Below, in pieces: positions 46,583 to 55,355 of a DNA stretch of 64,000 nucleotides. A program made the position numbers and the translations under genes. Location of the stretch: positions 1 to 64,000 of the forward strand of contig NZ_RBCI01000002.1 in assembly GCF_003628535.1 (NCBI RefSeq), written 5' to 3'. Origin of the DNA: Flavisolibacter nicotianae (GTDB taxonomy: Bacteria; Bacteroidota; Bacteroidia; Chitinophagales; Chitinophagaceae). Below the pieces are notes generated by a model. The model was given only the letters and a program-made list of their open reading frames with translations. It had not been told where the DNA came from and made no database searches. The first letter of the stretch is position 1, and the number at the start of each line of letters is the position of its first letter.

Positions 46583-46798
46583 ATGAACGACGAGCTTTTG
46601 ATATTAATTGAAAAATACCTGAATGGTGAAGCCACGGAAAGTGAACGGGAGGCCGTTGACGAATGGTATCTTTCATTTGAGTCGCATCCCGGGCTGACAG
46701 CGCAACTGGGCCCGGAAGAAGCGGCAAGAGCAATGACGGCGAGCTTTACCGCACTTTCCCGGAAATTAGAATCAACAGAAACTGACTTTCATCAATGA
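46583..46798 (+). CDS. 71-aa FecR-N-terminus-like protein
   Basis: A small acidic, soluble protein. LIEKYLNGEATESEREAVDE followed by WY closely resembles the N-terminal cytoplasmic sigma-binding segment of FecR-type anti-sigma factors (usual form: lllekYlnGtat..E...leeWy). A whole FecR is ~320-400 aa with a membrane helix and a periplasmic domain; here the frame stops after 71 residues and none of that follows. It lies 71 bp upstream of an ECF sigma gene, whereas FecR normally lies downstream. It could be a stand-alone anti-sigma module or the leftover of a full gene. A clean start and stop and lack of debris afterwards slightly favour a real small gene. Confidence 0.6.
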   Translation: MNDELLILIEKYLNGEATESEREAVDEWYLSFESHPGLTAQLGPEEAARAMTASFTALSRKLESTETDFHQ

Positions 46799-46869
46799 GC
46801 CGTTTAAATATTTCCTTACATTTGGAATCTCACTTTACTTTCCGTTGAATTGAATAAAAAACGAATTGC

Positions 46870-47439
46870 ATGCTCCAAAGCCAAGTGCCATATCTCTCCT
46901 TAACCGATGCGGAGTTGTTCAGGATGACGCAGCAGGAGAACGATACAAAGGCCTACGAGATCCTCTATTACCGGTATTGGCCAAAGCTGATTGATACAGC
47001 TTACAGGCGGCTTTCTTCGCGACAGGCTGCTGAAGACCTGGTACAGGATCTCTTCGTCAACTTTTACCAGCGGCGGGCACAGATCGAATTCACCACCTCC
47101 ATCCAGTCCTATTTAAATCAGGCATTGAAGTACAAAATTCTGAACGAATACCGGGCTGCCTCCACTCGTACCGCTTACAGCAACTTTTTTTTAAACACCG
47201 TTTGCAAAAACGATTTTGCAAATCCGGTTGAAGCAAAGGAATTAACACAGAAAATTGAAACAGTGCTGGCTTCCTTGCCCGAAAAGTGCAGGCAGGTCTT
47301 TCTGCTGAGCCGGAAGGAAAAGCTCTCCAACAAAGAGATTGCGGCGCGGCTGAATATTTCCGTCAGCACCGTGGAAAAGCACATTGTAAAGGCCCTCAAA
47401 ATCCTTCGCAGTTCCGTTAGCGATTATCAGGCTTTATAA
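46870..47439 (+). CDS. ECF-type RNA polymerase sigma factor (FecI-like)
   Basis: A 189-aa sigma-70 factor of the Bacteroidota ECF group. Region 2 lies at ~20-90 (YEILYYRYWPKLIDTAYRRL, AAEDLVQDLFVNFYQRR) and region 4 at ~130-185 (LASLPEKCRQVFLLSRKEKL, SNKEIAARLNISVSTVEKHI). It directs polymerase to particular promoters. In PULs these usually work with a FecR anti-sigma and an STN-bearing SusC; here the SusC lacks STN and only a 71-aa FecR-like gene is present, so control must be different or involve distant partners. The GH125 gene starts 120 bp downstream. Confidence 0.93.
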   Translation: MLQSQVPYLSLTDAELFRMTQQENDTKAYEILYYRYWPKLIDTAYRRLSSRQAAEDLVQDLFVNFYQRRAQIEFTTSIQSYLNQALKYKILNEYRAASTRTAYSNFFLNTVCKNDFANPVEAKELTQKIETVLASLPEKCRQVFLLSRKEKLSNKEIAARLNISVSTVEKHIVKALKILRSSVSDYQAL

Positions 47440-47559
47440 GCCGGGGTTTAGGATGATGCCTTAGTGCGAAAAGTTCACCGGCAATGATGGCGGAAAGGCC
47501 CTCGTTACGTGACTATTCAATAGCCATTTTTGTTTTGCCATCATTTCAAAAAACATCTT

Positions 47560-48978
47560 ATGCAAAGAAGGGATTTTATCAGAACCTCCGGTGTAATCGG
47601 ATCGGGTTTGATGCTTAGCGGACTGCCGGCCTTTGCCGCATCAGCGGCTTACCCGGTGGTGAGAACGCCGGAAAACGCACGACGGTTTACCAGTACGGCT
47701 GTTGAAAAAGCGATTGCCACGTTTGAAGCAGGCGTGAAGAACAAGGAGCTTGGTTGGCTTTTTGGCAACTGTTTTCCAAACACGCTGGACACCACTGTTT
47801 TTCACGAAATAAAAGATGGTGTTCCCGATACCTATGTCATTACCGGCGACATAGATGCCATGTGGCTCCGGGACAGCAGCGCACAGGTTTGGCCGTACCT
47901 GCAACTGGTAAAAGAAGACAAGGCACTGCAAAACCTCATTGCCGGCGTTATCAACCGCCAAACCGCCTGCATTCTGAAAGATCCCTATGCCAATGCATTC
48001 TATAACGACCCGAATAAACGGGGAGAATGGGCAAAAGACCACACGGATATGAAGCCCGGCGTGCACGAACGCAAGTGGGAGATTGACAGCCTTTGCTATC
48101 CAATCCGGTTGGCGTATAACTATTGGAAAAAGACCGGCGACACAAAGCCCTTTACCGGCCAATGGAAACAAGCGGTGTTGACGACCCTTCAGGTTTTTCG
48201 GGAGCAGCAGCGGAAGACAGGGAACGGACCGTACAAATTCCAGCGAAACACGCCTTTTGCCACCGATACCCTGCCGATGAATGGCTATGGTTACCCGGTA
48301 AAGCCGGTTGGTTTAATTTGTTCTGCGTTTCGCCCCAGCGACGATGCAACCGTTTATTCGTTTTTAATTCCCTCCAACTTTTTTGCTGTCGTTAGCCTGC
48401 GGCAGGCAGCCGAGATGATGACGGCTATTGCCAAAGACAAAGCATCCGCCGACCAACTGACAAACCTTGCGGCTGAAGTGGAGAAAGCGTTGAAAGAACA
48501 TGCCATTGTCAACCACCCACGCTTCGGAAAAGTCTATGCTTTCGAGGTGAACGGCTTTGGCAGCTACAACCTGATGGACGACGCCAATGTTCCCAGTTTG
48601 TTGGCCATGCCTTACCTGGGCGCCATCAAAAACACCGATCCGGTTTACCAGAACACACGTCGATTGGTTCTTTCATCCGACAACCCGTTTTTTTTCAAGG
48701 GAACGGCCGGTGAGGGCATCGGTGGTCCGCACGTAGGGCAAGACATGATCTGGCCCATGGCCATTATCATGCGTGGCCTCACCAGCAACAACGATGCGGA
48801 AATAAAAAGCTGTATTGACATGCTTCGCAAAACGCATGGGGACACCGGTTTTATGCACGAGTCGTTTCACAAGGACGATCCAACAAAGTTTACCCGGAAA
48901 TGGTTTGCCTGGGCCAATACCTTGTTTGGTGAGTTTTTGTGGAAGACGTACAGGGAGAAGCCGCACCTGCTTGCCTGA
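47560..48978 (+). CDS. GH125 exo-alpha-1,6-mannosidase
   Basis: A 472-aa enzyme from ATG 47560 (the frame is open from 47530, but the 47560 start gives the signal peptide). The N-terminus MQRRDFIRTSG..GLPAFA is twin-arginine-like, so export may be by Tat. The GH125 hallmarks are TGDIDAMWLRDSSAQVWPYL, WEIDSLCYPIRLAYNYW, SAFRPSDDATVYSFLIPSNF and GPHVGQDMIWPMA. Family members remove alpha-1,6-linked mannose from chain ends, which would finish the GH76 products. Length fits the family (~430-490). It follows the sigma factor and precedes a broken gene. Periplasmic location is inferred from the signal. Confidence 0.94.
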   Translation: MQRRDFIRTSGVIGSGLMLSGLPAFAASAAYPVVRTPENARRFTSTAVEKAIATFEAGVKNKELGWLFGNCFPNTLDTTVFHEIKDGVPDTYVITGDIDAMWLRDSSAQVWPYLQLVKEDKALQNLIAGVINRQTACILKDPYANAFYNDPNKRGEWAKDHTDMKPGVHERKWEIDSLCYPIRLAYNYWKKTGDTKPFTGQWKQAVLTTLQVFREQQRKTGNGPYKFQRNTPFATDTLPMNGYGYPVKPVGLICSAFRPSDDATVYSFLIPSNFFAVVSLRQAAEMMTAIAKDKASADQLTNLAAEVEKALKEHAIVNHPRFGKVYAFEVNGFGSYNLMDDANVPSLLAMPYLGAIKNTDPVYQNTRRLVLSSDNPFFFKGTAGEGIGGPHVGQDMIWPMAIIMRGLTSNNDAEIKSCIDMLRKTHGDTGFMHESFHKDDPTKFTRKWFAWANTLFGEFLWKTYREKPHLLA

Positions 48979-49065
48979 AAAACAGAAGACGAGCCTGACC
49001 TCTTTTAGTTGTCACGTTTTGTATTTCTACGACAAGTCTGCTTTTACCATTTCAACCCTTCAACC

Positions 49066-50330
49066 ATGTTAGTTTCTTTCCGGAAACCAAGGCAAGCCGT
49101 TTTGCTTTCCTTGGTTTTGTTAGCGGTACAAGCCGGTGCTCAAATAAAGCAGGCACCTGCTTATCCGTTGATTACCCATGATCCGTATTTCAGTGTCTGG
49201 TCCTTTGCCGATACGTTAAGCAGCCGGACAACCACACACTGGACAGGTGCGCCGCAGTCACTTTTGGGAATGATAAAAGTAGATGGGAATGTTTACCGGT
49301 TTCTTGGCGCCGACGAACCGCACTATTCGGCTATTTTGCCAGCCTCCGACGAAGCAGACTACACCGTTCAGTACACCGAGGACAAACCAACCAATGACTG
49401 GATGCTTGGGTCCTTCAATGATGCCTCCTGGAAAACAGGCATGGCTCCATTCGGCGACGACGGTAAGGCGGAAACCAAATGGTCAAAAAGAAACCCTGTG
49501 GGTGAGGAGAGCGTTCCAGGTTGAAAATCCCATCAGCGAAGCGCTTTACCTGAAAACGATGCATGACGATGATTGCGAAATTTACCTGAATGGTGAAAAA
49601 GTATACACGTCAGGATTGGTCAACAATTTCAAGTACAGTAAAATTAACCAACAGCTAAAAAAAGGAAAGAATGTGCTGGCAGTACTGGCCACAAATACCG
49701 GTGGAGGTGCCTGGCTGGAGGTTGGGTTGGTGTACGAGCAGAAAGACAGCTCGCCACAGCCGCAGAAAGCCGTGCAGCGTGCCGTCACCGTTATCGCTAC
49801 GCAGACCGTGTATGATTTCACTTGTGGCGGCGGTGACCTGAAACTGACTTTTCTTTCACCATTGTTGCTGAACAACCTGGACCTGCTGTCCCGTCCTGTG
49901 TCATACCTTGCAACCACAGTGGCCGCCAATGATGGCAAAACGCACCAGGTGCAGGTTTATTTGGGTGCTTCTACCAACCTGGCGGTGAACACGCCGGTCC
50001 AGGAAGTGCAGGCACAAAAAGGCAAAACGGGCAGCCTGTCGTATATAAAAGCGGGAACCACAGCTTAGCCGGTCCTGCAGAAGAAAGGCGACAATGTGCG
50101 CATCGATTGGGGCTACCTGTATGTGGCGGCACCGCAAACAGCCAACGCAGTTCAGTCCATTACGCCAGCTACCGAAGTGGTAAACTTTTTTCGCATGGGC
50201 AACACGACTGCGTCTTCTTCAACCGGTAAAGGACTGATGGTAAACACTGTCCTGAATTTGGGTATGGTAGGAAAGGCAGCAAATGAGCAGTTTATCCTTC
50301 TTGGCTATGATGATATTTATTCATTCATGA
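49066..50330 (+). pseudogene. DUF4965/glutaminase-A-like protein, frameshifted, interrupted and truncated
   Basis: Starts at ATG 49066 with a signal peptide (ending VQAGAQ) and the block [20 protein letters not shown] typical of secreted glutaminase-A-like (DUF4964/DUF5127/DUF4965) proteins. In the A5 run at 49485-49489 one extra base shifts the frame; removing it joins ...KWSK to [14 protein letters not shown] in the next frame. That frame hits TAG at 50066-50068 but continues in frame with RIDWGYLYVAAP and LLGYDDIYS. After ~50330 the sequence leaves the family pattern and ends at 50434. About half of a normal ~800-aa protein remains. Three separate lesions mean it is not functional. Confidence 0.8.
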
Positions 50331-50434
50331 CCAATGAAACAAATGCCTGTGTGTTTTTATTTTTCCAGGCGAGTGCTTTTGTTACCCATTTAAAACCACC
50401 GTATTTGGCAGGGGTTGTTTATCTGGAGAAGTGA

Positions 50435-50974
50435 TACACACGCAGCAACGATTTTAAGATTTTTAAAACAGGCAACACTCCCCTTCACCCGCATTATGGT
50501 AAAAATCTTTCGGCTTTTCTTTTCAATGCAAGGGATTGACTGATGTGGAAACTTACTTGTTGGATGCACGGTGACCTGGACGTAGTCGGCCCTTTGCGTG
50601 AGAAACGGGATAGGGCGCCTCTGTCTATGTAGAAGAGAGGGTTTGTCATCTTTTCTGTTTTTCTGCGTTGTTAATTCAATTGCATGGAATTTCTCCGGAG
50701 AAATAAACCACGGGAGGCAGAGTTCCAATCTTCGCCATTTGATCATCAGGCCGTTAATCAGGCAAATAGTTTCCTGTCCTTTGCAATCGGTTCGGGATTT
50801 GTTTTGTTGGGGCTACCAGCCATAACAAGTGACGATGATAAAATGATTGTCGCCGCTTACATAGTTTGAGTAAGCCATGCTGACATAACTTGACGATACA
50901 TATCCCGGGTCTCGCCATAAGCGCTTGTCCAAAGCGCCTTTCTGCGAAGACCCCGGGCAGGCAAAATCGACAGC
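50435..50974. other. gene-free region with a degraded repeat copy
   Basis: Apart from the repeat at 50527-50576 I see no coding frame with a family signal. It lies between the broken DUF4965 gene and the end of the OmpA gene. Confidence 0.45.
50527..50576 (+). repeat. tRNA-end repeat family, copy 5 (degraded)
   Basis: TGCAAGGGATTGACTGATGTGGAAACTTAC matches the opening of copies 3 and 4 with few changes; the tRNA core after it (TTGGATGCACGGTGACC) is badly worn. Confidence 0.5.
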
Positions 50975-52582
50975 CTAATTTTTCACGATTTTAAACTCCA
51001 CCCGCCTGTTCAATTGCCTGTTCTCGTCGGTATCGTTCGGCGCAACCGGTCTTGTTTCGCCATAACCCTGTGAACTGATCCGGTTGGGCGCAATGCCTTT
51101 GGAAAGGATGTATTGCATCACCGAACGGGCCCGGTTATCACTCAGTTTGAAATTGTATTCATCAGCACCACGGCTATCCGTATGCGCACTCATTTCAATT
51201 TCGATGGCAGGGTTTTCGTTCAGCAACTTCACCACCCTGTCCAGCTCCAGGTACGACTCCGGCCGGAGATCCCATTTGTCGAAATCAAAGAACACGTTGT
51301 TCAGCCGGAACACCTGTCCCACTTCGATGGGCACCAGGAAGAGGTCTTTGTGGATCTCTTTGTACCCGGCTTTCACCAGCGAATCGAGGTTCAGGTTTTC
51401 CGAGATGGCGAAAAATTTATCGGCTGCAGCACGAATGCTGTAGTTCTTATCGTAGGGCAATACCATCTTGAACGAACCATCCGATGGACTCGACAGGCCG
51501 TTGCCGGCAACAGCACCATCCGGCAGGGTTTCGTACACAAGCGAAGCGCTGAGCGGCCGGCCGGTCTTTTTGTTGTACACATTGCCGCTGACCAGGACCA
51601 CCGGCGCGGGTTTTTCTTTTTCCAGCAGTTTGATCCGCACAATATCACTGGAACCCAAACTATTCAGGTGGGTGCTCATGTACGCAAATTCGCCCCCTGC
51701 ATCCATCGTGAAAAAGGCGTCCCAGTCGCTGGTGTTGATCGGGCTGCCCAGGTTCGCCGGCTCCGACCAGTTTTGCCAGGTGTCGTCGAGGCGTTTGGTC
51801 ATCCAGATATCGTTATCACCCAGCCCGCCGGGCCGGTCGCTGCTGAAGTAGAGGGTTTTGCCGTCGGCAGCGAGATAGGGCGTCATTTCGTTGTATTTCT
51901 TCAGGTTGATTTTCTTCCCCAGGCTTTTCGGCTCCGACCAGGAATCGTCGGGCAGGAGGAAGCTGACATAGAGATCGTTGTTGTCGCCGCCTTTCTCTTC
52001 GCTCATGTAAAGCAACAGGGTCTGCCCGTTCTGTGCCATGCTGGCCCCGTTCTGGCTGCCGCGGTCGTACTTGTCGTAGTTCCGGATCCACAGTGCCTGG
52101 GGCTTGCTCCAGGTGCCGTCTTTCCTGCGATGGCTCATGCTCACGCCGTTGCCCGCATAGTCGCCATCCACAAAGGCATTGCGGATGAGGATGCGGTTGT
52201 TGTCGGGAGAGATCCAGAACACCGCGTTGTAGAAATAGGTATTCAGCGGGTATTCCATGTGAATGGCTTCGGACCATTTGCCGTTGCTGTCCCGCTCCGA
52301 ATACCAGATGTCCTGCGAGTTGCGGATGGACGTGTATTTTGTATTGTAGGGATGATTTTCGCAGATAAAGAACAGGAGGTTGCCATCGGCCGAAATCGTT
52401 GGACGCAGCTCTGCCAGGTTGGAATTGATGTTCCGGCCGATATTTTCCACCTTGATGATGGTTTCGGCACCGATAAGGTTTTCTTTTTGCGGCACCAGTT
52501 TTTCGGCGCTGTCGGCGGCCAGTTGCGCTGAAACCGGTTGCAGCAGGGAAGACAGCAGAAGCCAGGCGATCACATTTTTCAT
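50975..52582 (-). CDS. OmpA-family protein with PD40 beta-propeller repeats
   Basis: A 535-aa envelope protein. Signal peptide ~1-19 (ending LQPVSAQ). The region ~50-330 has repeated PD40/WD40-like blocks (LRPTISADGNLLFFI, MTPYLAADGKTLYFSSDRPG, LGDNDIWMTKRLDD), forming a propeller. A carboxypeptidase-regulatory-like beta domain follows (~335-410, VSGNVYNKKTGRPLSASLVY), then the OmpA C-terminal domain ~420-535 that binds peptidoglycan (DFDKWDLRPES, SAHTDSRGADEYN, RISSQGYGETRP). It therefore tethers the outer membrane or an outer-membrane complex to the cell wall. It is the only minus-strand gene in the right half and separates the two glycan loci. It carries an unusually long antisense open frame, which I regard as an artefact. 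Confidence 0.92.
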   Translation of the reverse strand: MKNVIAWLLLSSLLQPVSAQLAADSAEKLVPQKENLIGAETIIKVENIGRNINSNLAELRPTISADGNLLFFICENHPYNTKYTSIRNSQDIWYSERDSNGKWSEAIHMEYPLNTYFYNAVFWISPDNNRILIRNAFVDGDYAGNGVSMSHRRKDGTWSKPQALWIRNYDKYDRGSQNGASMAQNGQTLLLYMSEEKGGDNNDLYVSFLLPDDSWSEPKSLGKKINLKKYNEMTPYLAADGKTLYFSSDRPGGLGDNDIWMTKRLDDTWQNWSEPANLGSPINTSDWDAFFTMDAGGEFAYMSTHLNSLGSSDIVRIKLLEKEKPAPVVLVSGNVYNKKTGRPLSASLVYETLPDGAVAGNGLSSPSDGSFKMVLPYDKNYSIRAAADKFFAISENLNLDSLVKAGYKEIHKDLFLVPIEVGQVFRLNNVFFDFDKWDLRPESYLELDRVVKLLNENPAIEIEMSAHTDSRGADEYNFKLSDNRARSVMQYILSKGIAPNRISSQGYGETRPVAPNDTDENRQLNRRVEFKIVKN

Positions 52583-53107
52583 AGGGTTGGCTTTGACGGG
52601 AAATTCAATTAAAATAACCCTACAAATACAATCAATTATTCCGACGTTTCAAAATCAGGTCGGCGTCGCCTTGCCCGGCCGCAAACGGAAAAGAAGAAGT
52701 GAACCTGGCTGGTTCTGCAGATAACAGGCCAGTCGGGAGAAGCCGGGAAGCCTTGGAAGAAGCGTTCACGGACCGTTAATCCGGTAAACAGAATCCCGGT
52801 TGTGTCGGCCCGGGGTTCGCCACGGCGTCTGTCTCGCCGGGTCAACGGCGAAGGGGCCGGGCGGACAGAAAATAAAGAATGAGACCAAACCACGACTCGG
52901 CATCATCATGCCACCGGATAGTTGGCCTGGACCCTGGTGCACCCACTGCCCGCCAGGGAACGTTGATGTGTAATTTTTCTTAACGGCACACGCTATTCTA
53001 CAAATCTTATACACACAACGACAATCGTGTCAGGGGCCGCCAGCCCAGGCGTTTATTTTCGTGCCGGTCGGAAAAGACTATCTACTAACCATACAGAAAG
53101 AGATCGC
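52583..53107. other. gene-free divergent region
   Basis: Must hold the promoters of the OmpA gene (minus) and the GH2 gene (plus). It contains G+C-rich, low-complexity stretches (52640-52960) without a believable coding frame. No clear operator is seen. Confidence 0.45.
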
Positions 53108-55345
53108 ATGCAGAAAGTCATTGTTTTATTGTTTGGCATGATTGCACTGGGAGCACAATCCCAAACCTGGAAACCGGCCAGCGTGAGCTTAACCACCCGG
53201 TGGGGGAAAGAGGTAACACCGTCCAATGCGTGGACAGAATATCCCCGCCCGCAACTGCAGCGGGCTTCCTGGATGAACCTGAACGGCCTTTGGAACTATG
53301 CTGTGCAGCCCAAGGGGCAGGCCATACCGGCTTCCTACGAAGGCCAGCTCCTGGTGCCGTTTTGTATTGAGTCGTCTTTGTCCGGCGTGGGAAAGCCCCT
53401 GTTGCCTTCGCAGGACCTGTGGTACAACCGGACGTTCACGCTCCCTGCGGCCTGGACCGGGAAAGACGTCTTGCTGCATTTTGATGCCGTGGATTGGGAA
53501 ACCAAACTTTGGGTGAACGGGAAAAAAGTGGGCGAGCACAAAGGCGGATCCGATCCCTTTAGCTTCAACATTACCCCTTATTTAAAGAAGAAAGGCGAAC
53601 AGGAGATCGTCCTCAGTGTGTGGGACCCAACCGACACCGGCCTGCAGCCAAGAGGCAAGCAGGTGCTCGATCCCAAGGGAATCTGGTACACGGCCGTTTC
53701 GGGCATCTGGCAAACCGTTTGGCTGGAACCGGTGCCAAAAACGACAGTGCAGCAATTTGTGCCTACGGCCGACATTGAGGGAGGCAAGATCCGTTTTGCG
53801 ACCACGGCTTCCGGTTTAACGGGCAACGAGCAATTGCACCTTGTTATCAAAAGCAGGGGCAAAACAGTAAAAGATACCACTGCTGCATTCCAGCCCAACC
53901 TCGCTGTTTCACTCCCTTCTGTCAACCTGTGGACGCCGCAGACGCCCAACCTCTATACGGTTGATGTGGAACTGCGCCGCAACAACCAGGTGCTCGACCG
54001 GTTCAACTCGTATTTTGCCATGCGCAAAATTGCCCTGGGCAAAGACAAAAACGGTTACACCCGCCTGTTGCTGAACAACCAGCCGCTTTTCCAGTTTGGA
54101 ACGCTGGACCAGGGCTGGTGGCCCGACGGGCTCTTAACGCCGCCGTCGGATGAGGCCATGGTCTACGACATGGTGAAGCTAAAAGAGATGGGCTTCAACA
54201 TGCTGCGCAAACACATCAAGGTCGAACCTTCGCGTTATTATTACCACGCCGACTCGCTGGGAATTTTGTTGTGGCAGGATATGCCCTCGGGCTTTGCCGG
54301 TTTCAACACGCCATCACATGTGGCGGCAGAGGCCAGGGAGGACTGGAAGCGTCCCGCCGAATCCGCAACGCAGTTCGAAACCGAATGGCGGGCCATTATG
54401 GACCACCTGCGCTTTTTTCCCAGCATTGTGATGTGGGTGCCGCTCAACGAAGGCTGGGGCCAGTACGATACCAAACGCATTGCCGAACTGACAAAAAATT
54501 ACGATCCCACACGACTGGTGGATGCTCCCAGCGGCTGGACCGATCGCGGGGTGGGTGATGTGAACGATGCACACCAGTATCCTGGTCCGGGTATGGAGCC
54601 GCCGGCGGCCAACCCCGGCCGGGCCATTGTGCTGGGCGAATTTGGTGGCCTTGGCCTGGTGGTAAAAGATCATATCTGGGACCCGAAAAAGCGCAACTGG
54701 GGTTACAAGACCTACCTGGAAAAAGACAAGCTGGTTTCGGAATACACCGAGTTGCTGTACAACCTGCAACTGATGGTGCCGCGGGGACTGGCCGCTGCCA
54801 TCTATACCCAAACCACCGATGTGGAGGGGGAAGTCAACGGAATGTTGACCTACGACCGCGAAGTGATCAAGATACCCGAAGCGTTATTGCGCCAGTTGCA
54901 TGCATCCCTGTATGCGCAGCCCAACGGAAAGATCACCTTCATCAATAAGGCCACCGAAACAGAGCCGAACAAATTTAAATACGTGATAGGCGCAGCCCCG
55001 GATGGCTGGCTGCAACAGGCCATGCCGGCCAGCTTTAAAGAAACGGAATCAAAACCCCTGCTGGCCAAAGGCGCTTCCATCTATGCTTACCAGGATTTTA
55101 CTATCAATGAGATGCCCGAAGGATTGGGGGTGAAGCTCTATGGATTTGGCGATGCCAAAATTTATCTCAACGGCCGGTTGATCTGGGAGGAAGAGAAGAT
55201 CCGCACAAAAAGGCATTACGACGACATTAATCTCTCCAACAAAATTTCCCTGCTGAAAAAAGGGAACAACCGCCTTGCGGTGGAATGCACCAACGCAACA
55301 CAGGAGACCCATTTTGATTTTTGCCTGTATCGGTTAGATAAATGA
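53108..55345 (+). CDS. GH2-family glycoside hydrolase
   Basis: A 745-aa retaining glycosidase from ATG 53108 (signal peptide ending LGAQSQ, ~19). GH2 architecture: sugar-binding jelly roll ~50-195 (NLNGLWNYAVQPKG, LHFDAVDWETKLWVNGKKVG), Ig-like domain ~205-305, TIM barrel from ~310 (FNMLRKHIKVEPSRYYYHAD). The acid/base is Glu448 (VPLNEGWGQYD) and the nucleophile probably Glu511 (VLGEFGGLG). A C-terminal beta domain ~640-745 follows. GH2 covers beta-galactosidases, beta-mannosidases, beta-glucuronidases and others; this close-to-minimal, lyase-free form cannot be assigned to a substrate by eye. It heads an operon with GH43 (10 bp gap) and three sulfatases. Confidence 0.9.
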   Translation: MQKVIVLLFGMIALGAQSQTWKPASVSLTTRWGKEVTPSNAWTEYPRPQLQRASWMNLNGLWNYAVQPKGQAIPASYEGQLLVPFCIESSLSGVGKPLLPSQDLWYNRTFTLPAAWTGKDVLLHFDAVDWETKLWVNGKKVGEHKGGSDPFSFNITPYLKKKGEQEIVLSVWDPTDTGLQPRGKQVLDPKGIWYTAVSGIWQTVWLEPVPKTTVQQFVPTADIEGGKIRFATTASGLTGNEQLHLVIKSRGKTVKDTTAAFQPNLAVSLPSVNLWTPQTPNLYTVDVELRRNNQVLDRFNSYFAMRKIALGKDKNGYTRLLLNNQPLFQFGTLDQGWWPDGLLTPPSDEAMVYDMVKLKEMGFNMLRKHIKVEPSRYYYHADSLGILLWQDMPSGFAGFNTPSHVAAEAREDWKRPAESATQFETEWRAIMDHLRFFPSIVMWVPLNEGWGQYDTKRIAELTKNYDPTRLVDAPSGWTDRGVGDVNDAHQYPGPGMEPPAANPGRAIVLGEFGGLGLVVKDHIWDPKKRNWGYKTYLEKDKLVSEYTELLYNLQLMVPRGLAAAIYTQTTDVEGEVNGMLTYDREVIKIPEALLRQLHASLYAQPNGKITFINKATETEPNKFKYVIGAAPDGWLQQAMPASFKETESKPLLAKGASIYAYQDFTINEMPEGLGVKLYGFGDAKIYLNGRLIWEEEKIRTKRHYDDINLSNKISLLKKGNNRLAVECTNATQETHFDFCLYRLDK

Positions 55346-55355
55346 TCTTGCTACG

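Noticed and set aside
51113-52531. 472-codon open frame antisense to the OmpA/PD40 gene
   Set aside because: Its translation is His/Val/Gln-rich with no signal, domain or family pattern, while the opposite strand has a clear OmpA protein. It is a by-product of the high-G+C codon choice of that gene.
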